From NCBI RefSeq assembly GCF_018555685.1, contig NZ_JAFLWW010000012.1, positions 124,001-188,000 on the forward strand: a stretch of DNA of 64,000 nt, written 5' to 3'. Source of the stretch: Aminobacter anthyllidis. Lineage in GTDB: Bacteria; Pseudomonadota; Alphaproteobacteria; Rhizobiales; Rhizobiaceae. The number at the start of each line of letters is the position of its first letter. Position 1 is the first letter of the stretch. The notes under the pieces were generated by a model, which was not told the DNA's origin, did no database searches, and worked only from the letters and a program-made list of their open reading frames with translations. This document shows positions 9,302-18,741 of this stretch, in pieces. The position numbers and the translations under genes are program-made.

Positions 9302-9967
9302 ATGTCATATTTTGAGTTCATCAGCCAGTATGGCGAACGCATTCTGAGCGGGACACTCATCACGATCATATTGACGATCATCGCGGCCGCCTTGGCTGTT
9401 TCGATTGCGCTCATTGCTGGCTTAATGCGTTTATCGCCAAATCGCTTCGTCCGCAGTGTCGCGGCCGTGTATGTCGAAATTTTTCGAGGCACCTCCCTGC
9501 TCGTGCAGCTCTACTGGATTTTCTTTGTTCTGCCGCTCTTCGGGTTCACTCTTGAAAAATTCACGGCTGGTTTCATCGCGGTCGGCTTGAACCTCGGCGC
9601 TTACGGATCGGAATTGGTGCGCGGGGCAATTCTATCGGTTGCCCGCGGTCAGTGGGAAGCCGCGCTTGCACTCAACATGTCAGGCGTACAGCGCATGCGT
9701 CGCATTATACTTCCTCAAGCTCTCCTGATCATGCTCCCTCCCTGGGGCAATCTCATGATTGAGCTATTGAAAAGCACCGCCCTGGTCGCACTGATTGCCG
9801 TGGCGGATCTGACGTTTCAGGCAAAACAGATCAACTCCTCGACTTTCCTCTCGGCGCAAAGCTTCGGGACCGCCCTGATCATCTACTATGTCGTCGCTCG
9901 CTTCCTGATCACGCCCTCGATGAGATGGCTTGAACGGTTCATGGCGCGCAAGATGGGAGAGGCGTGA
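9302..9967 (+). CDS. ABC transporter permease, EhuC-like
   Basis: A 221-residue inner-membrane permease of the HisM/EhuC class. Five hydrophobic stretches are visible (for example GTLITIILTIIAAALAVSIA and LLVQLYWIFFVLPLFGF). The cytoplasmic EAA loop that docks on the ATPase reads EAALALNMSGVQRMRRIILP. ATG 9302 is the first start in front of the membrane segments (MSYFEFISQYGERI); GGAGGG lies 17 bases upstream, too far to be ideal, so the start is a little uncertain. The gene is five bases from the second permease and works with it and the ATPase to import the ligand delivered by the receptor. Confidence 0.85.
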   Translation: MSYFEFISQYGERILSGTLITIILTIIAAALAVSIALIAGLMRLSPNRFVRSVAAVYVEIFRGTSLLVQLYWIFFVLPLFGFTLEKFTAGFIAVGLNLGAYGSELVRGAILSVARGQWEAALALNMSGVQRMRRIILPQALLIMLPPWGNLMIELLKSTALVALIAVADLTFQAKQINSSTFLSAQSFGTALIIYYVVARFLITPSMRWLERFMARKMGEA

Positions 9968-9971
9968 GGCC

Positions 9972-10640
9972 GTGCTGAATTGGGATTGGGATTTCACCTG
10001 GACGATCCTACCAAGGTTGCTATCAGCCACAGTCAACACGATACTTGCGGCTGGGCTTGGCTACGCGATAGCCGTTGTCCTAGGCCTCGTCCTGGCCCTT
10101 CTTCAGCGAACGCGGTCACCCATCTTCACTGCCAGCGTACGAGAAATCATCGAGTTCGTCCGCTCGACGCCATTGGTTCTGCAGGTATTCTTCGTCTTTT
10201 ACGTCGCCCCTCAATTCGGCATCACGTTATCGCCATGGGTTGCCGGAATGCTTTCTATCGGCGTTCACTACGCGGCCTACCTGTCGGAAGTATATAGAGG
10301 CGGTATCGACTCCGTACCAAAGGGTCAGTGGGAAGCCGCAACATCTCTGAACCTCTCTACGACCAGGACGTATTTCCGCATCGTCATACCTCAGGCTCTG
10401 CCGCCATCACTCGCTGGGATGGGGAATTATCTAGTCGGCATCTTCAAGGATACTCCGATCCTATCAGTCATCGGCGTTGCCGAGCTGATGCACGCAGCGA
10501 ACTCCATCGGTGCGGAAACGTACCGGTTTCTTGAACCTTACACACTGGTCGGCATCATTTTCCTTGCGATATCGCTGCCGACCGCTGCGTTGATCAGAGC
10601 ATTCGAAGGCTGGATGCGAAGAAAATTGGGACTAACCTGA
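9972..10640 (+). CDS. ABC transporter permease, EhuD-like
   Basis: Second permease, 222 residues, from GTG 9972 four bases after the EhuC-like stop (VLNWDWDFTWTILPRLLSAT). It shows the same amino-acid permease pattern: membrane segments such as ILAAGLGYAIAVVLGLVLAL, the conserved FVRSTPLVLQVFFVFY, and the EAA loop EAATSLNLSTTRTYFRIVIP. Its TGA overlaps the ATPase start as TGATG (10638-10642). Expected to form a heterodimer with the first permease in the inner membrane. Confidence 0.85.
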   Translation: MLNWDWDFTWTILPRLLSATVNTILAAGLGYAIAVVLGLVLALLQRTRSPIFTASVREIIEFVRSTPLVLQVFFVFYVAPQFGITLSPWVAGMLSIGVHYAAYLSEVYRGGIDSVPKGQWEAATSLNLSTTRTYFRIVIPQALPPSLAGMGNYLVGIFKDTPILSVIGVAELMHAANSIGAETYRFLEPYTLVGIIFLAISLPTAALIRAFEGWMRRKLGLT

Positions 10641-11461
10641 TGACCGATGAAACCCACGCATCTTTTCCGCTTCGCCTCGAAGGCGCCAACGTGCCCATGG
10701 TCAGCTTCAGAAAGGTCACGAAGCGATACGGGAGCCTCGTCGTTCTGGACTCGCTTGATCTGGACGTCGCCGAAGGAGAAATGGTCACCATCATCGGCCC
10801 TTCGGGATCTGGAAAAACGACGGTTCTCCGTACCTTGATGACACTGGATTCGATCAACGACGGCGTGATTTACGTGGACGGCGAGCCGCTAACCCACATG
10901 TCCGACGGCACGAAACTCGTCCCCGCAAATCAGCGGCACCTGCGTAAGATGCGGTCGAAGATCGGGATGTGCTTCCAACACTTTCACCTCTTTCCGCACA
11001 TGACAGCACTGGAAAATTGCATGGAGGGCCCGGTCAATGTTCTGGGCCTGTCCAAAAAGGAAGCCCGCGAGCGCTCGGAAGAGCTCCTGCGGATGGTCGG
11101 GATGGCCGACAAGCGGGATCAGCATCCTTCGCGCCTGTCCGGCGGCCAGCAACAGCGCGTTGCTATTGCGCGCGCCTTGGCTATGCGCCCCAAGGTGATG
11201 CTGTTCGATGAAGTGACGTCGGCGCTGGATCCAGAGGTGATCGGGGAGGTTACCGGAGTGATCAAAAAGCTGGTATCGGAGCACAACCTGACGATGTTGA
11301 TGGTCACGCACCAGATGGGCTTTGCGCGACAAATCTCCGATCGGGTGAGCTTCTTCTACAAGGGTCGGATCGAAGAGCAGGGAACTCCCGACGAACTCTT
11401 CGGCGACCCGAAGAAAGAGCGGACTCAGCAGTTTCTCAGTGCGGTCCGCGAAGCCGTTTAG
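10640..11461 (+). CDS. ABC transporter ATP-binding protein, EhuA-like
   Basis: A 273-residue cytoplasmic ATPase that powers the importer. Walker A is GPSGSGKTT, the Q-loop is in MCFQHFHLFPHMTAL, the signature is LSGGQQQRVAIARALAM, Walker B is VMLFDEVTSALDPE and the switch histidine is in MLMVTHQMGFA. All catalytic elements are intact and the length matches polar amino acid transporters (HisP/GlnQ/EhuA). It starts at ATG 10640 inside the previous stop, so it is co-translated. No catabolic gene is fused to the operon; the next gene, an M24 enzyme, starts 265 bases later in the same direction. Confidence 0.92.
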   Translation: MTDETHASFPLRLEGANVPMVSFRKVTKRYGSLVVLDSLDLDVAEGEMVTIIGPSGSGKTTVLRTLMTLDSINDGVIYVDGEPLTHMSDGTKLVPANQRHLRKMRSKIGMCFQHFHLFPHMTALENCMEGPVNVLGLSKKEARERSEELLRMVGMADKRDQHPSRLSGGQQQRVAIARALAMRPKVMLFDEVTSALDPEVIGEVTGVIKKLVSEHNLTMLMVTHQMGFARQISDRVSFFYKGRIEEQGTPDELFGDPKKERTQQFLSAVREAV

Positions 11462-11726
11462 TGAAGTCGTTGACACACTGATCTGGCTCGTGTCGACCTC
11501 GAAGAACATCCGAAGATTTCGCTTTCATGGAAATGTCGAAGCTAGACGTGGAGGACCAACGCTTCGTTTCAAGGCGCCGGCCGCCCTGCGAATCCTCTGC
11601 ATGACCGGAGGGCGGAAAAGCGATCCTCCCTGATTCTGAGCGGTGGCATCGATCGGAACCGAGTGAAGCAAACTGCCTACTTTCAAAATCCAAGAATGAA
11701 TAATCGTACTCCTCAGTCAGCCGCGC

Positions 11727-12911
11727 ATGGTGAAGAACATGGAAGATATTGCAAAGGTGGAGCGTTTTACAGTATCAGAATTCCAATCTCGCGTTTCGCG
11801 GGCTCAACAGGCGATGAGGGAGCACCAGCTCGACGGGCTGCTCGTGTCGTCCATGGACAACATCCGATATTTCACTGGGATCGATTCCACTTTTTGGGAG
11901 AGCTACGCCAGACCTTGGTTCGTTCTCGTACGGGCTGAAGGCGATCCGATCGCCATAGTTCCCGAGATCGGCCGTTCGATTATGGAAACGCTTTGGGTGA
12001 AGGAGATTCGCTCGTGGCCGTCACCACGGCGAGACGACGATGGCACATCGCTCGTGATCCAGGCGGTCTCGGAGTTGCCACGCCGCTTTGGACGTGTCGG
12101 TGCTGAGCTCGGAATGGAGTTGCGCGTTGGCATGCCGGTGAGCCAGGTTCTGGATATTATGAAGGGGCTTCAGGGTGTCGAACTGGTCGACGGATCGAAA
12201 GCGATATGGCAGCTTCGTATGATCAAAAGCGAAGCCGAAGTCGCGAGGATCAGGACGGCCATCGATATCGCCGGGGGCGTATACGATACGGTTCCAGATT
12301 TCGTTCGCATCGGTGACACTGAAAAACGCATCCAGCGTGAGTTCCGGGCTCGCCTGAACTCAAGCGGCGCCAGTTCGATCCCGGTTGTGATCTGCCGCTC
12401 GGACATCGGCGGTCCTTTCGAGATCACCGGCGGCCCGCGCGACCGCAAGATCGCCGACGGTGACCTTCTCTTCATCGACACCGGAACCACGTTCGACGGT
12501 TACTACTGCGATTATGATCGAAATTACCAAGTCGGCGACGCAACCGATGCGCTACTGCAGGCGCACGAAAAGGTCTGGCAGGCAAACGAGATCGGGTTGA
12601 AGTCAGTCCGTGCCGGGGTTTCCGCTGCCTCCGTCTTCCAGGCAATGGCGAAAGTCCTCTCCTCTGGCGAGGAAGACCTGAACAGCAACGGGCGTATGGG
12701 CCACGGCCTGGGCCTGCGGGTCACGGAGCCGCCGTCCGTCAAAGTTGAGGACCAAACGGTGCTGCAGGCCGGGATGGTGTTGTGCATCGAGCCCGGGCTC
12801 GAGTACGAACCCGGCAAGATCGTTCTTCACGAGGAAACGGTGCTGGTGACCGAAGGCGGCATGGAGTTGTTGACCAAGCGGGCCTCACGCCAACTGCCTC
12901 GGATCTACTAA
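11727..12911 (+). CDS. M24-family metallopeptidase (Xaa-Pro aminopeptidase-like)
   Basis: A 394-residue pita-bread-fold enzyme with an N-terminal creatinase-like domain (about residues 15-150) and a C-terminal catalytic domain. The five metal ligands of the family can be recognised: the two Asp in DTGTTFDGYYCDYDRNY, His in GHGLGLRV, Glu in LCIEPGLE and Glu in LHEETVLVTE, so a dinuclear metal site is likely. Start at ATG 11727 (MVKNMED) or ATG 11739; neither has a strong ribosome-binding site. It follows the Ehu-like transporter on the same strand, which suggests it hydrolyses an imported imino or cyclic amide compound rather than ordinary dipeptides. Its paralogue at 22.1 kb has lost most of these ligands. 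Confidence 0.8.
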   Translation: MVKNMEDIAKVERFTVSEFQSRVSRAQQAMREHQLDGLLVSSMDNIRYFTGIDSTFWESYARPWFVLVRAEGDPIAIVPEIGRSIMETLWVKEIRSWPSPRRDDDGTSLVIQAVSELPRRFGRVGAELGMELRVGMPVSQVLDIMKGLQGVELVDGSKAIWQLRMIKSEAEVARIRTAIDIAGGVYDTVPDFVRIGDTEKRIQREFRARLNSSGASSIPVVICRSDIGGPFEITGGPRDRKIADGDLLFIDTGTTFDGYYCDYDRNYQVGDATDALLQAHEKVWQANEIGLKSVRAGVSAASVFQAMAKVLSSGEEDLNSNGRMGHGLGLRVTEPPSVKVEDQTVLQAGMVLCIEPGLEYEPGKIVLHEETVLVTEGGMELLTKRASRQLPRIY

Positions 12912-12990
12912 GATATCAAGCGATCGCCTCATGCGTTCTCTTTCCCGAAGGCATGAAGTGTCCACGCTAACTTAAAGGTTCGTTTCGTTG

Positions 12991-13036
12991 CCGGGCACAT
13001 TTTGCCGGGCACATTTCGTTGCTCCGGACATTTCGC
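12991..13036. repeat. Three short direct repeats upstream of the riboswitch
   Basis: CCGGGCACATTT begins at 12991 and again at 13005; a shorter CCGGACATTT begins at 13024. Spacings are 14 and 19 bases. They lie where a promoter for the glycine-controlled operon is expected, so they could be an operator, but they may also be slippage products. Confidence 0.5.
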
Positions 13037-13082
13037 ACTAAAACTCCGCCTGTCTGCGGTACTAATGCCGTGTCCACAAGGT

Positions 13083-13250
13083 GGAACGGGAGAGATCGGC
13101 GAGAGCCGGCGCCGACGGAGCAACCCCCCAAGGAAACTCTCAGGCACCAGTGACCGTTCGTGCCGGACAATCTGGAGAGAGGCGCCTCGCGCCCACCGAA
13201 GGGGAACGCCGGAATCCGGTCAAGCTCTCAGGTACCGAGACAGATTTGGG
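13083..13250 (+). promoter_or_regulatory. Tandem glycine riboswitch
   Basis: Two aptamers in series. The first (about 13083-13160) carries GGGAGAG, the internal GGAAACTCTCAGGCACC and the turn between them. After a short linker the second (about 13165-13250) carries CTGGAGAG, CACCGAAGGGG, AGCTCTCAGGTACCGAGACA and the closing strand. This is the standard paired glycine aptamer arrangement. Downstream, GGATC (13250-13254) can pair with GATCC (13281-13285), enclosing a GCAGG/CCTGC hairpin; GGAG at 13289-13292 is the ribosome-binding site for ATG 13301, so control is probably at translation initiation, switching on when glycine is high. The downstream genes are a DadA/glycine-oxidase-like enzyme and malate synthase G. 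Confidence 0.92.
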
Positions 13251-13300
13251 GATCGCCGCAGGTTCACGCCTGCAACCGTTGATCCATTGGAGTTCCTCAA

Positions 13301-14542
13301 ATGCCCAGAATTGTCGTGATCGGCGCCGGTATCACCGGAGTGTCGACAGCCTATGCCCTGTTGGAACGGGGATACGAAGTCACCGTGCTCGAAAAGCAGC
13401 GCTACGCGGCGATGGAGACATCATTTGCTAACGGAGGGCAGCTCTCCGCCTGCAACGCCGAAGTCTGGAACCATTGGTCGACCGTCATCAAGGGTATCAA
13501 GTGGATGGCGCGAAGGGACGCCCCGCTCCTGATGAACCCTTCTCCATCCTGGCATAAGTACAGCTGGCTGGCGGAATTCATGGCGAACATCGGCCGCTAC
13601 CGGGAGAACACGATCGCTACCACGCGGCTGGCGATTTCCGCCAGGCACCACATGTTCGGCATCGCTGAGCGGGAAGGGATCGACTTCGACCACGTGCGCA
13701 AGGGAATCCTTCACGTCCATTACGACAAGGCAGGGTACGATCATGCGTCGAAGGTGAACGAGATGCTTGTCGAGGGCGGACTGGACCGCCATCCGGTCAC
13801 CCCCAAGGAAATCGCCGAGATCGAGCCGGTGCTTTCCGGCAAGTTTCACGGTGGCTTCTACACGCCGTCGGATTCAACCGGCGACATCCACAAGTACACA
13901 GGCGGACTCGCTCAGGTCTGTGAGAGCAGGGGCGCGCGCTTCACCTACGATGCCGACGTGACCTCGATCACCAAGCGTGACGGGTTCCGCATCGCCTTCT
14001 CGACGAAGGGTGGCATCAAGGATGAGCTTCAGGCAGACGCTGTCGTCGTTTGTGCAGGTGTCCATAGCCGCACCATAGGCGCAATGCTGGGCGACCGGAT
14101 CAACATCTATCCGGTCAAGGGCTACTCGATCACAGTCGATCTCGCTGACGAACTGTCCCAAGCTTCGGCTCCGTGGGTCAGTATCCTTGACGACCGGGCG
14201 AAGATCGTGACCAGCAGGTTGGGAACATCCCGGTTCCGCGTTGCCGGGACCGCTGAATTCAACGGCGCGAACCGGGATATAAGGGACGACCGTGTCAGGC
14301 CCCTCGTGGAATGGACGCGTACGCTCTTCCCAGGAGTTGCCACCAGTAAGGTCATCCCGTGGGCAGGGTTACGGCCCATGATGCCGAACATGATGCCAAA
14401 GGTCGGCAAGGGAAAGATCCCTGGAGTCTTTTACAATACGGGCCACGGTCATCTGGGCTGGACGCTCTCGGCAGCAACCTCGGCGGCGCTTGCCGAGGTC
14501 ATAGGCGGGGAAATCCCGGTCGACCTGAGAGTGGCCGCATGA
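13301..14542 (+). CDS. dadA: DadA-type D-amino acid dehydrogenase / glycine oxidase-like flavoenzyme
   Basis: A 413-residue FAD enzyme. The Rossmann dinucleotide motif [17 protein letters not shown] opens the protein, followed by the DadA-like [20 protein letters not shown]; the C-terminal FAD contact is [13 protein letters not shown]. It would deaminate a D-amino acid or glycine to the keto acid and pass electrons to the respiratory chain or oxygen. ATG 13301 follows GGAG at 13289 in the riboswitch expression platform. The gene overlaps the malate synthase fragment by ATGA (14539-14542). Control by glycine and a glyoxylate-consuming partner argue that glycine (to glyoxylate) is the real substrate; that is inference, and the symbol reflects the family only. 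Confidence 0.8.
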   Translation: MPRIVVIGAGITGVSTAYALLERGYEVTVLEKQRYAAMETSFANGGQLSACNAEVWNHWSTVIKGIKWMARRDAPLLMNPSPSWHKYSWLAEFMANIGRYRENTIATTRLAISARHHMFGIAEREGIDFDHVRKGILHVHYDKAGYDHASKVNEMLVEGGLDRHPVTPKEIAEIEPVLSGKFHGGFYTPSDSTGDIHKYTGGLAQVCESRGARFTYDADVTSITKRDGFRIAFSTKGGIKDELQADAVVVCAGVHSRTIGAMLGDRINIYPVKGYSITVDLADELSQASAPWVSILDDRAKIVTSRLGTSRFRVAGTAEFNGANRDIRDDRVRPLVEWTRTLFPGVATSKVIPWAGLRPMMPNMMPKVGKGKIPGVFYNTGHGHLGWTLSAATSAALAEVIGGEIPVDLRVAA

Positions 14543-14943
14543 AGATGACTGACATATTTGCGGCTGGCGGCCTTCCCATCGAACTTGCTGGACTGAAGGT
14601 GGCGCGCGAACTGCGCGACTTCATCCGGGAGGAGGCCCTTCCAGGTACTGGTATCACGCCTGAAGCCTTTTGGGCGGCATTCTCTTCAATCGTCCATGAT
14701 CTTGCACCGACTAACCGCGATTTGCTCGCACTCCGCGAGCTGATGCAGAGCAGGATCGATAGCTGGCACCGCGAGAACGGCACACCCGTCGACCTCGACG
14801 CATACAAATCGTTCCTGCGCGAGATGGGTTACATCGTGCCTGAAGGCGAGGATTTCACTATCTCGACGACAAATGTCGATCCTGAGATCGCAACGATCGC
14901 CGGGCCGCAGCTCGTCGTGCCGGTGATCAACGCGCGCTACTGA
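14539..14943 (+). pseudogene. glcB: Truncated malate synthase G (N-terminal part only)
   Basis: Malate synthase G condenses glyoxylate with acetyl-CoA to malate and is normally about 720 residues. Here only about 134 residues remain. They match the family N terminus: [40 protein letters not shown] and [20 protein letters not shown]. The frame stops at TGA 14941-14943 exactly where the family continues with the conserved [20 protein letters not shown] block, and no later piece can be found in the next 500 bases, so the TIM-barrel catalytic domain is lost. ATG 14539 overlaps the dadA stop. The fragment shows that the ancestral riboswitch operon was dadA-glcB. Confidence 0.85.
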
Positions 14944-15512
14944 CTGCCGTTGCGGCAATCCATTCGTCAGGCCTGATCCCAGTCTGCGATTGAGTCACTC
15001 GCCAATAAGAAATGATATCGCTCGTCGCGAGACACTGCGGCCAAGCGATGGATGATTTCCTACGCCCAGCTTAGGTGCCCCCATCCGCCGAGGACAGGGG
15101 CATTTCACACTACGTGCGCGTGTCGCGTTGGGCCATGCCAAGACGAAATAGATGCCTGCGGCCAGCACGAACAGGTGCATCGGCAGGAACGACATCATAG
15201 CGAGGTCTTTCGCGCGAAGCATGAGTTCGGGCGCGGCTATGAGCGAGCAGAGCGATGTGTCCTTGACCGATGGGGAAGTATCACGCGGACTGAAGCGTAT
15301 CCGTGATAGGAGTACCTAAACCGATCTCTGTGATGGTTGGGGCCAAACATCGGGTCTGCGGTGCGGTCCTCCACCATTGTTCGTGTCGCCATGAAACCTA
15401 CGTTGCGGGCCAGAAGGCGGCTTATCTGCTCGAGGCACTGAGCGCAGCTTCGCCGGGTTTGAGCTGCGTTCGAATTTTCAGAACGTTCGTAGGGGTGAGA
15501 CGACGATCGCCT
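14944..15512. other. Region between the glcB fragment and soxG
   Basis: About 570 bases with no supported gene. A minus-strand frame at 14995-15222 contains one hydrophobic run (LFVLAAGIYFVLAWP), but its remainder is arginine/proline-rich and unlike a protein family. The deletion that removed the rest of glcB probably ends here. Confidence 0.4.
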
Positions 15513-16040
15513 TTAACGGTTCTCGATGGTCGTTTTGATCCACAGCAGAATGGATGGCACCATCGGCGTCTCGATCAGAAGGCGAATCGAATCCCTGTCA
15601 CGAAGAAAAGCCGTCACGACCGTCGCATGGCCGAATGAAATCGCGCTGGAGCGGGTCGGCTGCGACCAGTCCAATGCCGTAGCCCTTTTGAGAAGCCCGC
15701 TCAGCCCTGCTCCCGAGATGTCGAACCCGATGTAACCGTCAGTAGCATCTGTGACGGCATAGCCATCCGGATGCCATCCTTCTTCAACCGAGGTTGCTGA
15801 CGGGACGACGGCGAGGCATTTGTCTCGCGCCAAGGCAACTGCATACGGCTCCTCGACGATTACGTCGGTGGCTCCTAGCGGGTGGGTCGTTATGCCAAGC
15901 GACGCGAGCCCGCGCCCCACGTTCCCACTCACCATCAAGATCTGTCGGCTTGGTGCGCGCACCAAGTTCAGAGTATCGGTGTTGGCGAAGCCAGTTTCAT
16001 CAAACGACGCAGGCTCCCACTTCTGGCCGAAATCAAGCAT
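15513..16040 (-). CDS. soxG: Sarcosine oxidase, gamma subunit
   Basis: A 175-residue small subunit of heterotetrameric sarcosine oxidase. It has the weakly conserved GcvT-like fold of the family; the blocks ALARDKCLAVVPSATSVEEG and FDISGAGLSGLLKRATALDW are recognisable. It is the last gene of the operon and overlaps soxA by eight bases (16033-16040). The subunit has no cofactor of its own and stabilises the complex. The sequence is divergent, and the call rests largely on operon position after soxB-D-A. Confidence 0.8.
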   Translation of the reverse strand: MLDFGQKWEPASFDETGFANTDTLNLVRAPSRQILMVSGNVGRGLASLGITTHPLGATDVIVEEPYAVALARDKCLAVVPSATSVEEGWHPDGYAVTDATDGYIGFDISGAGLSGLLKRATALDWSQPTRSSAISFGHATVVTAFLRDRDSIRLLIETPMVPSILLWIKTTIENR

Positions 16041-18741
16041 TTAGCCGCGCTCCTTCGGGATCGAAAGCACAGGCCGCCGATACCCTCGCCTTTCTGACTG
16101 CTCCCAGGTGCTGCATTTCTATGATCTCTCCTTGGCGCTCCATCGCATTCTCTATCAATCCGAGCGCGATCGGCTTCCCAATCGTTGGACTGAAATAACT
16201 GGACGTCACAAACCCGATCGAGCGCGATTTTCCCGTAACACGCTCGATTGCGTGAGCTCCCGTCGCGAGCGGTCCGCCACCGTCGGTGATCGAGAGGCCA
16301 GTAAACTGGCGGCGCTTCTTTTCCTGAGCCCATTCGGTGAACAGCGACCGCCGGCCGACGAATTCGTCCGTACGCTTATCGCGCGGTCCAACGATGCCGA
16401 GGTCATGCGGCAACGTCAGGCCGTCCGTGTCCTTGCCGATCACGATGTATCCCTTTTCAGCGCGCAGGATCATCAACGCCTCCAACCCGAGCATCGTGGC
16501 GTTGAACCGTGCGCCGGCCTCCCTCAGGGCACAGAACAGGGACGCCGCTTTTGACTGCGGAACCGAAACCTCGAACGACAGGTCGCCTGAGAAGCTTACG
16601 CGCGCCAGGCGTACGGGGCCGCCTTCGAATGTGGCCATTCGCCAAGACATGTGAGGGAACGCCTCGTTGCCGAGATCCAGGCCCAGGCTCAACGAATCGA
16701 GTAGGGAACGCGACTTCGGCCCAGTGACGGTAAGGGTCGCCCAGCGGCTTGTGGCGTTATGGATGGACAATCTGGTAGGGTCGAAAAGATCCTGGCGTAT
16801 GTCCTCCAGCCTGAGATGGACACCTGTCACGTGTGAACTGGAGCAGGACACGAGGAAACGCGTTTCATCGAGCCGGGCAATGACACCATCATCATACACG
16901 CTTCCGTTCTCGTTGAGCGTCAGGCCGTATCGAATCCTTCCGGGCTTGAGCGTTGAGACCTTTCCGTATCCGTTGAAGTCGAGGAGCAGTCCTGCGTCCG
17001 GCCCGATGACCTCAACCTTGCCGAGCGGACTTGCATCGAAGATCCCCACGCCCTCCCGCGCACGCAGCGCCTCGGACTGGATGTCCCTGTCATATGCCGC
17101 GGGTCGCAGCCATCCGCCGTACTCGCCGAATATGGCGCCTGCCGCCCGGTGCTCGGTCTCCAGAGCCAGGCGGCGAACGGGGTTGAACAGCTGTCCATGC
17201 CTGTATCCCGTGAAGGCCATCATCGAGACCGGAGTGTAAGGAGGGCGGAACGTCGTCGTTCCCGTCTCTGCTATGCTGCGCCCGGTAAACGCGGCCAAGG
17301 CGGCGAGGCCGTTGACGTTCGAGGTTTTTCCCTGATCGGTAGCCATGCCGAGAGTCGTGTACCTTTTCAGGTGCTCGACCGAACGGAAATTCTCCCGGGC
17401 CGCCAACGCGACGTCTTTTGAAGTGACGTCGTTCTGGAAATCAATCCAAGCACGCTCCTTGGTAGGCTTGGTTGGCCATGACGCTTGAACACGCCAACGG
17501 AAGTCTCCGTTCGCCGAGCCGATCACCTTGACGCCTTGGACCTCATCCTTGGGTACGAAGGCAGCGCGTTCGTCAGACCACGCGAGCTTGCCCTTTGCCT
17601 GGCAGAAGAGATGCACCGTAGGCGAGTAGCCGCCAGACACGAGGAGCGCGTCGGCAGGTATGGACCGCCCATTTTCGTCGATGACTGCTTCTACGCGGTT
17701 CTTGCCCCGCACGTTCGCGACCGACGAGACCTCAGTCACGTTGGCCCCCACGACCCGGAACGCTTCTGCAACTTCGGCGGTGCTGTCGTTATTGCTGGCG
17801 ATAACGATCCTTTCGCCGACCCGCACGCCGTGCCGTCGAAGGTAGAAGAGTGCCGACGCGGCGGACATGATGCCGGGTCTGTCGTTATTGGGAAAAACGA
17901 GGGGGCGCTCAATGGCGCCTGTTGCCAAAACTATCTGTTTCGGTCGTATCCGGTGTGAGATAGGCGGATTCGTCGCTTTTTTGAGTTCGGCGACACAGAC
18001 GAGATTATGGTCGTAGATCCCGTAGGCGGTCGAACGGGACATGATCGTGACACCGAGCCGGGACAACTCTGCAAGTGTCGATGCCAGCCACTCTTCCGCG
18101 TGCTCCCCATCCGCGGTGCGGGAACGGTACAGGAGCTGCCCGCCGGGTGCGAACCCTTCATCAACCACCGTCACCGAGCGCCCGTCACGGGCGGCCGCGA
18201 GAGCTGCCCGCAGACCGGAATTACCTGCGCCGACAACCAACACATCACAGGTGTCATGCACGTGCGAGGAAAACGCTTTCGGTGCCCACTCCCTGTCGAT
18301 TTCGCCAAGTCCCGCCATCGCGCGGATCCTCGGTTCGAACCGTTCCCAGCTTGGCCACATGAACGTCTTGTAGTAAAAGCCGGCGGGGATGAATTTCGCG
18401 AACCTGTCCAGGAATCCGAACCTGTCGCGCGACGCGTCCGGCCTTGCGTTGATTGAACGGACGACCAGTCCATCGGCCAGCGGTGTCGTGGTCCCTCGTG
18501 CATTTGGCTCGTGGAAACCAGCGAGTTTCACGTCGAAAATGGCATTCGGTTCTTCGACACCGTGACCCCAAATGCCGCGGGGCCTGTGATACTTGAAGCT
18601 TCTGCCTACGGTGCGCACCCCGGCTGCGAGCAGCGCGGACGCTACCGTGTCGCCCTCAAAGCCGCGATGCGGCTTCCCGTCGAATGCGAACGAAAGCTCC
18701 TTCTCCCGGGTGATCCCCGTTCCTCCGCTAGGCAGTCTCAT
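16033..18741 (-). CDS. soxA: Sarcosine oxidase, alpha subunit
   Basis: A 902-residue subunit, slightly shorter than the usual 960-1000. The N-terminal ferredoxin-like part contains GKPHRGFEGDTVASALLAAG and SFKYHRPRGIWGHGVEEPNA. The NAD-binding Rossmann fold follows (CDVLVVGAGNSGLRAALAA) and a second dinucleotide region. From about residue 500 there is a GcvT-like folate-binding domain (MMAFTGYRHGQLFNPV, EYGGWLRPAAYDR, LRAEKGYIVIGKDTDG). The complex demethylates sarcosine to glycine and hands the methyl carbon to tetrahydrofolate or releases formaldehyde, with H2O2 formed at the FMN. It overlaps soxD (ATGA) and soxG. The glycine produced ties this operon to the nearby riboswitch. Confidence 0.93.
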   Translation of the reverse strand: MRLPSGGTGITREKELSFAFDGKPHRGFEGDTVASALLAAGVRTVGRSFKYHRPRGIWGHGVEEPNAIFDVKLAGFHEPNARGTTTPLADGLVVRSINARPDASRDRFGFLDRFAKFIPAGFYYKTFMWPSWERFEPRIRAMAGLGEIDREWAPKAFSSHVHDTCDVLVVGAGNSGLRAALAAARDGRSVTVVDEGFAPGGQLLYRSRTADGEHAEEWLASTLAELSRLGVTIMSRSTAYGIYDHNLVCVAELKKATNPPISHRIRPKQIVLATGAIERPLVFPNNDRPGIMSAASALFYLRRHGVRVGERIVIASNNDSTAEVAEAFRVVGANVTEVSSVANVRGKNRVEAVIDENGRSIPADALLVSGGYSPTVHLFCQAKGKLAWSDERAAFVPKDEVQGVKVIGSANGDFRWRVQASWPTKPTKERAWIDFQNDVTSKDVALAARENFRSVEHLKRYTTLGMATDQGKTSNVNGLAALAAFTGRSIAETGTTTFRPPYTPVSMMAFTGYRHGQLFNPVRRLALETEHRAAGAIFGEYGGWLRPAAYDRDIQSEALRAREGVGIFDASPLGKVEVIGPDAGLLLDFNGYGKVSTLKPGRIRYGLTLNENGSVYDDGVIARLDETRFLVSCSSSHVTGVHLRLEDIRQDLFDPTRLSIHNATSRWATLTVTGPKSRSLLDSLSLGLDLGNEAFPHMSWRMATFEGGPVRLARVSFSGDLSFEVSVPQSKAASLFCALREAGARFNATMLGLEALMILRAEKGYIVIGKDTDGLTLPHDLGIVGPRDKRTDEFVGRRSLFTEWAQEKKRRQFTGLSITDGGGPLATGAHAIERVTGKSRSIGFVTSSYFSPTIGKPIALGLIENAMERQGEIIEMQHLGAVRKARVSAACAFDPEGARLNA

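Noticed and set aside
14995-15222. Minus-strand frame with a hydrophobic run, possible membrane protein
   Set aside because: Only one segment looks protein-like, the rest is not; no start signal or family.
18325-18345. GGTTCGAACC, tRNA T-arm-like word (also near 27850)
   Set aside because: No acceptor or anticodon stem around it; inside soxA, or intergenic without cloverleaf potential.
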